Assembly (NCBI GenBank): GCA_019359515.1
Contig: JAHHHC010000012.1
Coordinates: forward strand, 89,984-153,983
Length of the DNA stretch: 64,000 bases
Direction of reading: 5' to 3'
DNA from: Desmonostoc vinosum HA7617-LM4
GTDB lineage: Bacteria; Cyanobacteriota; Cyanobacteriia; Cyanobacteriales; Nostocaceae
Shown: positions 1 to 7,741 of the stretch, one piece after another
How the letters are laid out: each line of letters begins with the position of its first letter
Numbering within the stretch: the first letter of the stretch is position 1
Translations under genes and position numbers: made by a program
The notes under the pieces: generated by a model
Seen by the model: the letters and a program-made list of their open reading frames with translations, nothing else
Database searches by the model: none
What the model was told of the DNA's origin: nothing

Positions 1-932
1 ATTGGGTGACAAGCGTGACTTTTAGCCCAGATGGTCGGATATTGGCGGCGGCTAGTCGAGATAAAACTGTAAAATTATTAAGTCGAAATGGCAAACTCAT
101 CAACACCTTCAAAGGACATCAAGGTTCAGTTTGGGGTGTGAGTTTCAGTTCTGATGGTCAAGCGATCGCCTCGGCTAGTAAAGACAAAACAGTCAAGCTT
201 TGGAGTCGAGACGGTAAATTAATTAACACTTTGTCTGGTCATACTGATACCGTTTTGGGTGTAGCTTGGTCGCCCGATAGGCAAATCGCCTCAGCGAGTA
301 AAGATAAAACTATTAAACTCTGGAGTTATTCAGGTAAATTAATTAACACATTCCAAGGTCACACTGATGCAGTCAACTGGGTAAGCTTTAGCCCTGATGG
401 TAAGTTAATCGCCTCAGCTAGTGATGATAAAACGGTGAGAATCTGGAGGATAGATGGTCAATTACTATACACATTAACTGGTCATAGCCGCCGAGTCAAT
501 GGGGTAGCTTGGTCGCCCGATGGCAAGACCATTGCCTCGGTAAGTATCGATAGTATAGTGAAACTCTGGAGTCAGGACGGTCGTTTTTTAGGCAATTTGG
601 CGGGGGATGGCGATAATTTTATTAGCGTGAGTTTTAGCCCTAATGGCAAAACTTTAGTTGCAGCCAGTGATGATAAATTAAAGCTGTGGAGCCGAGAAGG
701 GACATTATTAATGGCTTTGAAAGGTTACAAAGATGAGTTAACCAGCGTTAGTTTTAGTCCCGACGGTATGACTTTGGCAGCAGGCAGTGCCAATGGCAAA
801 GTAATTTTTCGGAATTTGGCAGATATTAAACTAGAAAATTTACTTAACCAAGGTTGTGAATTATTACACGATTATTTACAGACTAGCCCAAAGGTGACAA
901 AGAGCGATCGCGCTTTGTGTGCTGGAAGATAG
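1..932 (+). CDS. WD40 repeat protein, 3' part (5' end outside window)
   Basis: The reading frame is open from the window edge and gives about 309 residues made of consecutive WD40 blades of roughly 40 residues. Each blade has an F/W-S-P-D-G turn, an A-S-x-D-K-T-V/I-K-L-W strand and an L-x-G-H link. At least seven repeats are visible, enough for one beta-propeller. A GTG at position 6 could be called as a start, but it is preceded in frame by Trp and lies inside a blade, so the true start is upstream. The C-terminal tail after the last blade (L-L-N-Q-G-C-E-L-L) is typical of Nostocales NB-ARC/WD40 regulators. I infer that it is the sensor half of a larger STAND-type protein; the partner domains are not in view. 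Confidence 0.85.
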   Translation, partial: WVTSVTFSPDGRILAAASRDKTVKLLSRNGKLINTFKGHQGSVWGVSFSSDGQAIASASKDKTVKLWSRDGKLINTLSGHTDTVLGVAWSPDRQIASASKDKTIKLWSYSGKLINTFQGHTDAVNWVSFSPDGKLIASASDDKTVRIWRIDGQLLYTLTGHSRRVNGVAWSPDGKTIASVSIDSIVKLWSQDGRFLGNLAGDGDNFISVSFSPNGKTLVAASDDKLKLWSREGTLLMALKGYKDELTSVSFSPDGMTLAAGSANGKVIFRNLADIKLENLLNQGCELLHDYLQTSPKVTKSDRALCAGR

Positions 933-965
933 TAATTCGTAATTCGTAATTCGTAATTCGTAATT
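933..965. repeat. Heptamer tandem repeat (TAATTCG)n
   Basis: Between four and five copies of the 7-mer TAATTCG follow directly on the WD40 stop codon. The same heptamer borders the larger composite repeats near 15.7 kb and 21.7-22.0 kb. This is a short tandemly repeated repetitive (STRR) sequence of the kind typical of heterocystous cyanobacteria. Confidence 0.9.
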
Positions 966-1171
966 AACTGATGTTTGAGCAAGTTATTTTGCAGGGATTT
1001 ACGGCAAACTGTCATCATTATTTGTTGTCATATTGATATTTGTTGCCTAAAGCTCTTTAGTTACTAAAAGGTTGTTACGCTAACTTTTGATACACATCTC
1101 TATATGTAAATTTAGTGAAATTACTAGTAAAGACTAAATTCTCTGTGAGATATGAAAAGTACAGTAAACCA

Positions 1172-1723
1172 ATGAAAAAACTTTTGCTTGGTTTGATTGT
1201 TTTTCTAGCTACAACAAATTTATTTGGTTCTTCCGCGCGATCGCAACTCCAAAATATTAAATCTCACAAACAAGTGATCAAAGCCAAACTTGTAGCCTCA
1301 GAAACTAAGCGTGACACTCAGTTAGAAGCCGCGCTTCGCCGTCAATATCCAGAATCTGAGAATGAGGAAAAACACTACTCCTACAACAGAGTTGATTTGA
1401 ACGGTGATGGGCAACCAGAAGTATTAGTGCTTTACCACAGCCGGAGATATTGTGGCTCTGGTGGTTGCCCAGTACTAATCTATCAAAAACGTGGACAATC
1501 TTATCGGTTGATTACAGAATTTGCCGGAGGAGTTCCGGTTGTTGTTACCAAGCAGAAAACAAATGGTTGGAATGATTTAGTTGTACCAGGTTCAAAAAGT
1601 TATAGCTTGTTGCGTTTTAATCGTCGCAGCTATTTTGAAGATATTACTGTGCGTGCAAATGCAACAATTTCTGGAACTGGGTTTATATACGATGGCTACT
1701 CCAAGCCTGGTATAAAGTTTTAG
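1172..1723 (+). CDS. Exported protein of unknown function, EF-hand-like loop
   Basis: A 183-residue protein when started at the ATG used here. A GTG 57 nt upstream would add 19 residues in front of a good signal peptide (M-K-K-L-L-L-G-L-I-V-F-L-A), so the internal ATG is preferred. After cleavage near A-R-S-Q the protein is probably periplasmic. A D-L-N-G-D-G-Q-P-E segment in the middle resembles a calcium-binding or FG-GAP-like loop, and an R-Y-C-G-S-G-G-C-P pair of cysteines could form a disulfide. I do not recognise a named family. No clear ribosome binding site is seen. Confidence 0.6.
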   Translation: MKKLLLGLIVFLATTNLFGSSARSQLQNIKSHKQVIKAKLVASETKRDTQLEAALRRQYPESENEEKHYSYNRVDLNGDGQPEVLVLYHSRRYCGSGGCPVLIYQKRGQSYRLITEFAGGVPVVVTKQKTNGWNDLVVPGSKSYSLLRFNRRSYFEDITVRANATISGTGFIYDGYSKPGIKF

Positions 1724-1765
1724 AAATATTTTCAAGGTTTAAATATTCGTAAGGATAACTGAGTT

Positions 1766-2293
1766 ATGAGCAACGATTCAAATAAATACATTAGAAAGTA
1801 TAAACAACTTTTTACTCCACCAATTTCTCTTTTAAAAGTTAGTAAAAATTCTGACTTTTATCCATCAAAGATACTACTTGGTACATTTCTTGCCGTTTCC
1901 TTTAACATGGCTGCTGTAGCTTGCCCAGAGCAGAATATAGAGAGGCAAGATTTCTCAAAAGCAACTACCAAAATACTTGTAGAAACAAGCGATGGTAAAA
2001 AGTTTAGCTGTTGGTCTGAGTTCCTAAAATCTCCGGGCTTTAAGTTTCAAGGTTCTAGATATGATGTTGCGATTCATTGTCACAAAAGCCTCACAATTTA
2101 CTCTCATCTAGATGAGATTTATGAGGTAATTGTTGATGATGGTGGAGATAAAAGCGAATATAAAGCAGACTTTTTAGGCGATAAATACGAATGTAATGCT
2201 CAAGGAGAAACTATGATTAAATCTTGGATTTACAAGCGTGGAGCAAACGTAATTAAACAAATGGGTTATAGTTATACTCCCTACAAATGGTGA
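1766..2293 (+). CDS. Hypothetical protein with one hydrophobic segment
   Basis: 175 residues. The start is supported by AAGGA about 10 nt upstream. A basic N-terminus of about 34 residues precedes one hydrophobic stretch (I-L-L-G-T-F-L-A-V-S-F-N-M-A-A-V-A-C). It could be a long signal peptide or an anchor; A-V-A-C is only a weak lipobox. The rest is hydrophilic with four cysteines and a D-D-G-G-D loop. No family is recognised. It follows the previous exported protein by 42 nt in the same direction, so the two may share a transcript. Confidence 0.5.
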   Translation: MSNDSNKYIRKYKQLFTPPISLLKVSKNSDFYPSKILLGTFLAVSFNMAAVACPEQNIERQDFSKATTKILVETSDGKKFSCWSEFLKSPGFKFQGSRYDVAIHCHKSLTIYSHLDEIYEVIVDDGGDKSEYKADFLGDKYECNAQGETMIKSWIYKRGANVIKQMGYSYTPYKW

Positions 2294-3195
2294 GGTTTTT
2301 GATAACAAGATGATAACGGTTATGCAATCATGATTGCTCAAACAATCTAGTGCTGTTCTACTGTTATAATGCTGTTTACTTTTTAATAGCGATCGCGCCT
2401 AGTTTTGGGGGAAAATTCTGATTAATTGCAGCAATATCGCTTCCAAACTTTGCAAAGCTGCATTAGTAGTTCTTTGATGCTCCTCAAAATTACGCTGATG
2501 CCGTTCTGAACTCTCCTAAGAAATACAGGTAATAGGGAAGAAACAAAAAGAGTGTTTCTTTCGCCCTTCCCGTAGGTGCGCCTTCGTTGGAAACTTACGT
2601 AACTATGCCCAACAGCTTAGGAGCATTCAACTTTCGGGGGTTTGCAATCTTGCGTAAATAATGACATTTAATTTGCGCTTGTAAACTTTGCATTCCTCTG
2701 TTTGAGATTTTTAATTTTATTATACATATCTGCGTATTTTACCCTTGTTACTGATGTCACGCTATATATCTCATTTTTTACTAAAAAATGCTCTGGCAAG
2801 GCGGGAAATAGCCTTCACTTAATCTTCAAAAATATTTTCGTATATATACTATGTATTTTTCTAGTAGAAGAAATCAAAATTGAGATTACAGGGTAGAAAA
2901 AAGCAACTTATATCTGACAATCTGTTGTGGTCAACACTAAGCTGTTACACATTTAAATTGCACATCAATTGATGAGGTTGTCCTTTGTCCTTAGTAAATA
3001 AAAATGACTAATGACCAATGATGGTCTACACGGAAAATAGTACAAATGTAGGCGCATTAGCTTATTCATATATAAGACCGGATGAGCTTGATTCTTTTCT
3101 AAGTGATTGGATTGATCAACCCAGCTTTTCATAGCTAGGTTTCCAGAAAATATCGATTTTTATTCTCTTGAGATTTTTAGAGGTTTATTACTATA
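2294..3195. other. Non-coding stretch of about 900 bp
   Basis: Mostly AT-rich sequence without a convincing gene. It holds a decayed minus-strand coding fragment (2399-2515), pieces of dispersed repeat near 2560-2600, and short repeats of the ATGACTAATGACCAATGAT type around 3002-3022. The promoter of the PEP-CTERM gene must lie in the last 200 bp, but no -35/-10 pair stands out. Confidence 0.6.
2399..2515 (-). pseudogene. C-terminal relic of a coiled-coil type hypothetical protein
   Basis: An open run of 38 codons is closed by TAG at both ends and has no start. It reads E-S-S-E-R-H-Q-R-N-F-E-E-H-Q, then a Leu/Ile-rich end. This looks like the C-terminal part of the small E/Q/R-rich coiled-coil proteins common in cyanobacteria, where repeats such as R-R-H-Q-E precede an I-x-x-I-W/F end. 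Adjacent sequence is not coding, so it is a relic at best. Confidence 0.3.
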
Positions 3196-3867
3196 ATGCT
3201 GCAAAAATTATCTTTAGCTGTACTGGGAACAACTGTTGTAGTCATGAGTGCAAATCCAGCTAGCGCCGTGACAATGCAAGTCAACAGTGGTATGTTTTCT
3301 AGCTACTCTGATGCCAAAACTGTCACCTTTGACGATGGCACAGCAAATGATCCCAATGGATTTGTTACTTACTCTAATATTACTACTAACATTGTTCAAG
3401 GTAGTGTCGCTAGTCAATATGCTTCACCTTATGGGGATGATACCAAATTCTTAACAATTGCTCCATCAGGTAGTGGTGTTGCAGGCGACAGTGATTTTGT
3501 GAATATTAAATTCAAAGAAGCCATTAATTACTTTGGTTTTTATGCAGGCTCATTAGATAGCTACAACTATATTGACATTTATAGCGGTGGTCAGTTGTTA
3601 AAGACTTTTAGTGGTGCAAATGTACCAACTGCTATAGCTGATGGTAGCTGGACTAGCTCTGAGGCTAATATGTTTGTTAATCTTGTAGGTGAGGCAGACG
3701 AGAAATTTGACCAAGTTGTAATGCGCTCAAACGGTATTGCTTTTGAAACAGATAACCACGCCTATAGACTAGCCGGTCAGAGTGTTCCTGAACCTAATGT
3801 GATGTTAGGTGTGTTAGCAATAGGTGCTTGTGGTATTACTTCACTCTTCAAACGCTTACAACATTAA
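3196..3867 (+). CDS. PEP-CTERM sorting domain protein
   Basis: 223 residues. An N-terminal signal peptide (cleavage near N-P-A-S-A-V) directs Sec export. The body is rich in G, S, T and D, as in secreted adhesin-like or matrix proteins. The C-terminus carries the sorting signal: V-P-E-P, then a hydrophobic helix (about residues 200-217) and a basic end (F-K-R). PEP-CTERM proteins are processed by an exosortase, usually in polysaccharide-producing bacteria, which fits the EPS locus in this window. A GAGG lies 12 nt upstream of the ATG, and a strong terminator follows 50 nt after the stop. The gene is monocistronic. Confidence 0.85.
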   Translation: MLQKLSLAVLGTTVVVMSANPASAVTMQVNSGMFSSYSDAKTVTFDDGTANDPNGFVTYSNITTNIVQGSVASQYASPYGDDTKFLTIAPSGSGVAGDSDFVNIKFKEAINYFGFYAGSLDSYNYIDIYSGGQLLKTFSGANVPTAIADGSWTSSEANMFVNLVGEADEKFDQVVMRSNGIAFETDNHAYRLAGQSVPEPNVMLGVLAIGACGITSLFKRLQH

Positions 3868-3919
3868 GTAACAGTGAAACGATGAAACGATAAATTTATT
3901 TGTCTGTCTCAGAATTTAC

Positions 3920-3954
3920 AACTGCTATGTGTGTAACCCACATAGCAGTTTTTT
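3920..3954 (+). terminator. Rho-independent terminator of the PEP-CTERM gene
   Basis: A perfect 12-bp inverted repeat (AACTGCTATGTG / CACATAGCAGTT) with a 7-nt loop is followed by a T-run. It lies 52 nt after the stop codon on the same strand. Confidence 0.9.
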
Positions 3955-4007
3955 AGTTTAAGTGTTCTTTTGTGGTACGAACAATGCTTTATTTGCTACA
4001 AGGAAAA

Positions 4008-4172
4008 TTATCGCCGCTTGGGATTACTGCTGCGTCGAAGTTCACGTTTTTCATCTTCTCGACGACGGCGATCGCGCCAATCTGATAGCGTTAAATAACC
4101 AACACCACCAGTGACTGCTACCAACAGCACTAAAGCAAACAAAGCCAAAATACTCAGGAATGGATTTTCCAC
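4008..4172 (-). CDS. Small membrane protein downstream of petN
   Basis: 54 residues, GTG start with GAGG about 6 nt upstream. One hydrophobic helix (L-S-I-L-A-L-F-A-L-V-L-L-V-A-V) at about residues 6-24 is followed by a very basic tail (D-W-R-D-R-R-R-R-E-D-E-K-R). The start lies only 7 nt after the petN stop codon, so the two are almost certainly co-transcribed. I do not know a name for it. The single helix with a charged stromal-type tail is the shape of small subunits of thylakoid complexes, so a role at the cytochrome b6f complex is a reasonable guess but unproven. The gene contains a HIP1 site. Confidence 0.65.
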   Translation of the reverse strand: MENPFLSILALFALVLLVAVTGGVGYLTLSDWRDRRRREDEKRELRRSSNPKRR

Positions 4173-4179
4173 GATACCT

Positions 4180-4269
4180 CTACAGTCCGTTGCGTCCCCA
4201 AACTACCATTGCAATTGACCAAGTAAACACAACCAGCAATGATACCCAGCCTAGTGTCAGAATTTCCAT
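4180..4269 (-). CDS. petN: Cytochrome b6f complex subunit PetN
   Basis: 29 residues beginning [10 protein letters not shown] and ending M-V-V-W-G-R-N-G-L. Length, single transmembrane helix and the C-terminal V-V-W-G-R-x-G motif match PetN (subunit VIII), one of the four small subunits of the cytochrome b6f complex in the thylakoid membrane, needed for complex assembly. It is too short for usual gene callers. It is read as the first gene of a two-gene unit with the 54-residue membrane protein after it. No Shine-Dalgarno sequence is evident. Confidence 0.93.
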   Translation of the reverse strand: MEILTLGWVSLLVVFTWSIAMVVWGRNGL

Positions 4270-4530
4270 AGTCCCACTTTTTTATTTACAAAACGTCTCT
4301 AATATTTATCATACTGGGAATGGGGAACTCGGGGCCCCCGCTCCCAGAGGGAGTAGGGATTAGAGGTAATAGGGAATTGGGACGCGGAGAAATTTTCTCC
4401 CTCATCCCCCTCATCTCTTTCGTAAGCGAATTACCAAGCTTCTTCAAGACTCAGCGCTGGATACACTGAGGAAGTATTCTAAAATATGTTCGGGGTTTAA
4501 AGCAGAATTCTACAATTTTTCTGTTCTTCA

Positions 4531-4726
4531 CCCAATCCCCAATCCCCAGTCCCCAATCCCCAATCCCCAGTCCCCAATCCCCAATCCCCAGTCCCCAATC
4601 CCCAATCCCCAGTCCCCAATCCCCAATCCCCAGTCCCCAATCCCCAGTCCCCAATCCCCAGTCCCCAATCCCCAATCCCCAATCCCCAGTCTCCAATCCC
4701 CAATCCCCAATCCCCAATCCCCAGTC
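4531..4726. repeat. Heptamer tandem array, 28 copies of CCCARTC
   Basis: Twenty-eight unbroken 7-bp units, CCCAATC (A) or CCCAGTC (G), with one single-base variant (TCCAATC). The order is (AAG) five times, AG twice, AAAG, then variant-A-A-A-G, so a 21-bp unit was amplified as well as the heptamer. Because 7 is not a multiple of 3, the minus strand is open in every frame, giving false G-I-G-D-W-G-L ORFs. The array ends 3 nt before the start codon of the next gene. Confidence 0.97.
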
Positions 4727-4729
4727 CCT

Positions 4730-6241
4730 ATGAACTTCCGTGAAGAGTTTAAATTACTGCTCCGTGCGCGTTATCCCTTGATTTATATTCCCACTTATGA
4801 AGAGGAACGGGTGGAAGCGGCTATTCGGGAAGAAGCAGCAAACCAAGGTAATCGTCCAGTGTATACCTGGGATTTTGTTGATGGCTATCAGGGCAACCCT
4901 AATGATGCTGGGTTTGGTCGTCGTAATCCGCTGCAAGCTTTGGAATTTGTGGAAAAATTACCAGCTGCTGCACCGGCGGTGTTGATTTTAAGAGATTATC
5001 ATCGGTTTTTAGAGGATGTGGCGATCGCTCGCAAACTCCGCAATTTTGCCCGCCTGCTCAAGTCTCAACCGAAAAACCTCGTTTTATTATCGCCGCGCGT
5101 GGCAATTCCTGATGACTTAATGGAAGTTCTTACAATCTTGGAGTTCCCTTTACCTGCTGAAAGAGAAATTAAAGCGGAAGTAGAACGTTTGTTAGCTGCG
5201 ACTGGCAACTCTTTGACTGGGAAAGTTTTAGATGATTTGGTGCGCTCTTGTCAAGGACTTTCAATGGAACGTATTCGCAGAGTTTTGGCCAGAGCGATCG
5301 CTACTCACGGAGAATTACAACCGGAAGATGTAGACTTAGTTCTGGAAGAAAAGCGCCAAACTATCCGCCAAACCCAAATTTTAGATTTTTACCCCGCAAC
5401 TGAGCAAATTTCCGATATCGGCGGACTGGATAACCTCAAGGATTGGCTGATTCGGCGGGGAGGTTCATTTACTGAACGGGCACGTCAATATGGATTACCT
5501 CACCCCCGTGGTTTAATGTTGGTGGGGATTCAAGGAACTGGTAAATCATTAACAGCAAAAGCGATCGCCCATCACTGGCATTTACCTTTATTACGTCTAG
5601 ATGTGGGACGGTTATTTGGTGGTTTGGTAGGTGAGTCGGAATCTCGGACTCGCCAAATGATTCAAGTGGCTGAAGCCCTTGCTCCCTGTGTATTGTGGAT
5701 TGATGAAATCGATAAAGCCTTTTCGGGGCTGGGAAGTAAAGGTGATGCGGGCACTACTAGCCGCGTGTTTGGTACTTTTATTACTTGGTTAGCTGAAAAA
5801 ATCTCACCTGTGTTTGTTGTTGCCACTGCTAACGATATCCAAGCTTTACCCCCAGAAATGCTGCGTAAAGGGCGGTTTGATGAAATTTTCTTTGTGGGTT
5901 TGCCCAGTCAGGATGAGAGAAAAGCTATATTTAATGTGCATTTGTCTCGACTACGCCCCCATAACCTCAAAAGTTATGATGTGGATAGGCTAGCATACGA
6001 AACTCCTGATTTTTCCGGGGCTGAGATTGAGCAAACTTTGATTGAAGCGATGCACATTGGATTTAGCCAAAATCGAGATTTTACAACAGATGATGTTTTA
6101 GAATCTGCGAGTCAAATTATTCCTTTGGCACGAACGGCTGTAGAACAAATTCAGAAACTACAAGAATGGGCTGCTGCTGGTAGGGCGCGTTTAGCCTCGA
6201 AATACAATCCTTTAAGCGAACGCCTCCGGCACGCTACGTGA
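4730..6241 (+). CDS. ycf46: Ycf46-like AAA ATPase
   Basis: 503 residues. The N-terminal half (about 1-220) is a cyanobacteria/plastid-specific region beginning [16 protein letters not shown]. The C-terminal half is an AAA module: Walker A G-I-Q-G-T-G-K-S (266-273), Walker B V-L-W-I-D-E-I-D (321-328), sensor 1 around A-T-A-N-D (365-369) and an R-K-G-R-F-D arginine-finger region. Length and layout fit Ycf46, an ATPase linked in Synechocystis to CO2 use and photosynthetic regulation. FtsH-type protease or membrane domains are absent. The first ATG is only 3 nt from a heptamer array, so no ribosome binding site exists in the usual place. The last five residues come from a small repeat insertion (6218-6245). 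Confidence 0.78.
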   Translation: MNFREEFKLLLRARYPLIYIPTYEEERVEAAIREEAANQGNRPVYTWDFVDGYQGNPNDAGFGRRNPLQALEFVEKLPAAAPAVLILRDYHRFLEDVAIARKLRNFARLLKSQPKNLVLLSPRVAIPDDLMEVLTILEFPLPAEREIKAEVERLLAATGNSLTGKVLDDLVRSCQGLSMERIRRVLARAIATHGELQPEDVDLVLEEKRQTIRQTQILDFYPATEQISDIGGLDNLKDWLIRRGGSFTERARQYGLPHPRGLMLVGIQGTGKSLTAKAIAHHWHLPLLRLDVGRLFGGLVGESESRTRQMIQVAEALAPCVLWIDEIDKAFSGLGSKGDAGTTSRVFGTFITWLAEKISPVFVVATANDIQALPPEMLRKGRFDEIFFVGLPSQDERKAIFNVHLSRLRPHNLKSYDVDRLAYETPDFSGAEIEQTLIEAMHIGFSQNRDFTTDDVLESASQIIPLARTAVEQIQKLQEWAAAGRARLASKYNPLSERLRHAT

Positions 6242-6245
6242 ACGC
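6224..6245 (+). repeat. 22-bp repeat insertion with 6-bp direct duplication inside the ATPase 3' end
   Basis: GAACGC at 6218-6223 is repeated at 6240-6245, and the 16 bp between them (CTCCGGCACGCTACGT) are typical of Nostoc dispersed palindromic repeats. Removing one copy plus the 16 bp restores the frame [10 protein letters not shown] with a TAA at 6264-6266. The insert therefore shifted the frame and supplied the present TGA stop. Confidence 0.75.
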
Positions 6246-6312
6246 ATTCAGCGACAGTTGCAATAATGGTGAGTATAGAGTCAACGGTCAGTAGTTCATA
6301 GTCTCAGAGTTT

Positions 6313-6375
6313 TTGACCATTGACCATTGACCATTAATCATTGACTATTGACTATTGACTGTTAACTATTGACTA
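6313..6375. repeat. Heptamer tandem array, nine copies of TTGACYA
   Basis: Nine imperfect 7-bp units (TTGACCA three times, TTAATCA, TTGACTA twice, TTGACTG, TTAACTA, TTGACTA). The array ends 3 nt before the ATG of the SH3 protein, the same spacing as for the array ahead of the ATPase gene. Confidence 0.95.
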
Positions 6376-6378
6376 ATT

Positions 6379-6900
6379 ATGTTATCTAATTTACTTAAGT
6401 TTATACTCGGTTTCTCGCTGGCGATCGCTGTGTTAATGGGTACGGGGTTTGCCACTGCTCTTTATTTTATGAATCGAACCGCCATACCACCGGCTAAACC
6501 CATTTTTGCGAATGATAATCCCCAAGCGAAGGGTAAGGATACAAAACAGGCTAAGGCAGAAACTACATCTAACCCCAAATCTGAGGCTCAGGCTGAATCT
6601 TCGCCTACCTCTACCAAATCACCTGAAGCTACCCCATCGGCAAAACCATTACCATCAGGAGCTTATCGAGGGCGCGTTAGTTGGTCTGAAGGCTTGATTT
6701 TACGCTCAGAACCAAGGCAGGAAGGTCAACGTATTGGTGGAGTGGCTTTTAATCAAAAAATTATCGTTTTGGAAGAAAGCAAGGATAAAACCTGGCAAAA
6801 GATCCGTATCGAAGATGGTGAGCAAGAAGGTTGGGTGAAGGCAGGTAACACCCAAAAAGTTGATGAACAAGAGGAAGCAGAAAAACCAGAGGAACAATAG
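6379..6900 (+). CDS. Membrane-anchored SH3b domain protein
   Basis: 173 residues. A hydrophobic N-terminal helix (about 4-31) anchors or exports the protein. A Lys/Ser/Thr/Pro/Glu-rich linker (35-93) leads to a bacterial SH3 domain (about 95-160), with Y-R-G-R-V-S-W-S-E-G-L-I-L-R-S-E-P near its start and the characteristic E-G-W-V-K end. The tail is acidic. SH3b domains usually bind cell-wall or protein ligands, so a periplasmic binding or scaffold role is likely. It follows the Ycf46-like gene in the same direction; a heptamer array occupies its translation start region. Confidence 0.7.
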   Translation: MLSNLLKFILGFSLAIAVLMGTGFATALYFMNRTAIPPAKPIFANDNPQAKGKDTKQAKAETTSNPKSEAQAESSPTSTKSPEATPSAKPLPSGAYRGRVSWSEGLILRSEPRQEGQRIGGVAFNQKIIVLEESKDKTWQKIRIEDGEQEGWVKAGNTQKVDEQEEAEKPEEQ

Positions 6901-7214
6901 ACGCGATAATTGAGGAGACTTACGGAACTCACACACTTTTTCTATGCCCACACAAGAACAACTTAAAACAAGTTTCATCCTGAGCTACTGGACTACAAAA
7001 ATGTATCTACCAATATATTTAGTAACTGTTGATAAGCTAAAAAACATCTAAATTACATAATCAAATTAAATAAAACTCTTGTGGAGTGGGCATCTTGCCC
7101 GCTCTAATTATGCAAGTTATATGTGGAACAGCTTAGACGTACAAAAAATATTGCTTTTTTGGCTGGATAAGAGTTAGAGATAATCGTCTATCCCAACGGC
7201 AATTGGAGATTTGT
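6901..7214. other. Intergenic stretch, no gene seen
   Basis: About 310 bp of AT-rich sequence between the SH3 gene and the pseudogene. No terminator hairpin or RNA gene was recognised. Confidence 0.5.
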
Positions 7215-7427
7215 ATGAGTAACAAACCTGATTTCAACACTTTATCTCGTGCTGAACTTTGTTCATATATTCTTGAGAATAGAAATGATGAATAAGCTTT
7301 AGAAATCTATTTAAATAAATTTCAAAATCCAACCAGCCCAATACACCCAGCACCAAAAACAATTGAGGATTTAGAATCTTTTCCAAATTTACATCAGGAA
7401 GAAATCGAACGCCGTCATCACGCCTAG
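7215..7427 (+). pseudogene. DUF6887-like small protein with one nonsense codon
   Basis: The ATG has GGAG 8 nt upstream. The frame reads M-S-N-K-P-D-F-N-T-L-S-R-A-E-L, then TAA at codon 27 (7293-7295), then continues in the same frame as A-L-E-I-Y-L-N-K-F-Q-N-P to a natural TAG. Read through, the 70-residue product looks like the small cyanobacterial DUF6887-type proteins (P-D-F or P-N-F, S-R-A-E-L-R, E-H-R-D-D-E-E-A motifs). One GAA-to-TAA change would explain the break. The rest of the frame is undamaged, so inactivation is recent, or the stop is a sequencing error. Confidence 0.6.
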
Positions 7428-7437
7428 CCACAACCAA

Positions 7438-7517
7438 GCAAAAGTCCTTCTTTGCGTTCTCTTCTCTGCGTCTCTGCGCCTCTGCGTGAAACAAAAAAAT
7501 ATTTATGCAAGAGGTCT
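7438..7517 (+). repeat. MITE-like element, copy 1 (uninterrupted form)
   Basis: An 80-bp repeat running from GCAAAAGTCCTTCTTTGCG to TGCAAGAGGTCT. The right end is the inverted repeat of AGACCTCTTGCA, the left end of copy 3; the left end here is degraded. It is the short, apparently uninterrupted version of the elements at 18429-18633 and 60556-60759. Confidence 0.75.
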
Positions 7518-7741
7518 ATTATTAAGGGTCATGTGTTTGCTCTGGTGACATGCTAAATCATTTGATTTTTATCTGATGGCAGCAAAAATTATTCAGCCAA
7601 TAAAAAAGTGATCATTTAATTGTTAATTTTTGTAAACTTAAGGTCTTAGATACTAGAAACCTGATATCTAGATAGCTAAACTAACTAAGAGTGCATCTGT
7701 ACTGTTATTTATTTAAAAGTAGATGTGGCGCTATAGCCTCG

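Noticed and set aside
2702..2896. 64-residue hydrophobic ORF
   Set aside because: AT-rich sequence easily gives such frames; no ribosome binding site and no recognisable motif.
4451..4717. Three overlapping minus-strand ORFs encoding G-I-G-D-W-G-L repeats
   Set aside because: They are produced by the 7-bp tandem array, which is open in all frames; no start signal and no natural protein composition.
4531..4726. CRISPR array
   Set aside because: Units are 7 bp with no spacers; no cas genes anywhere in the window.
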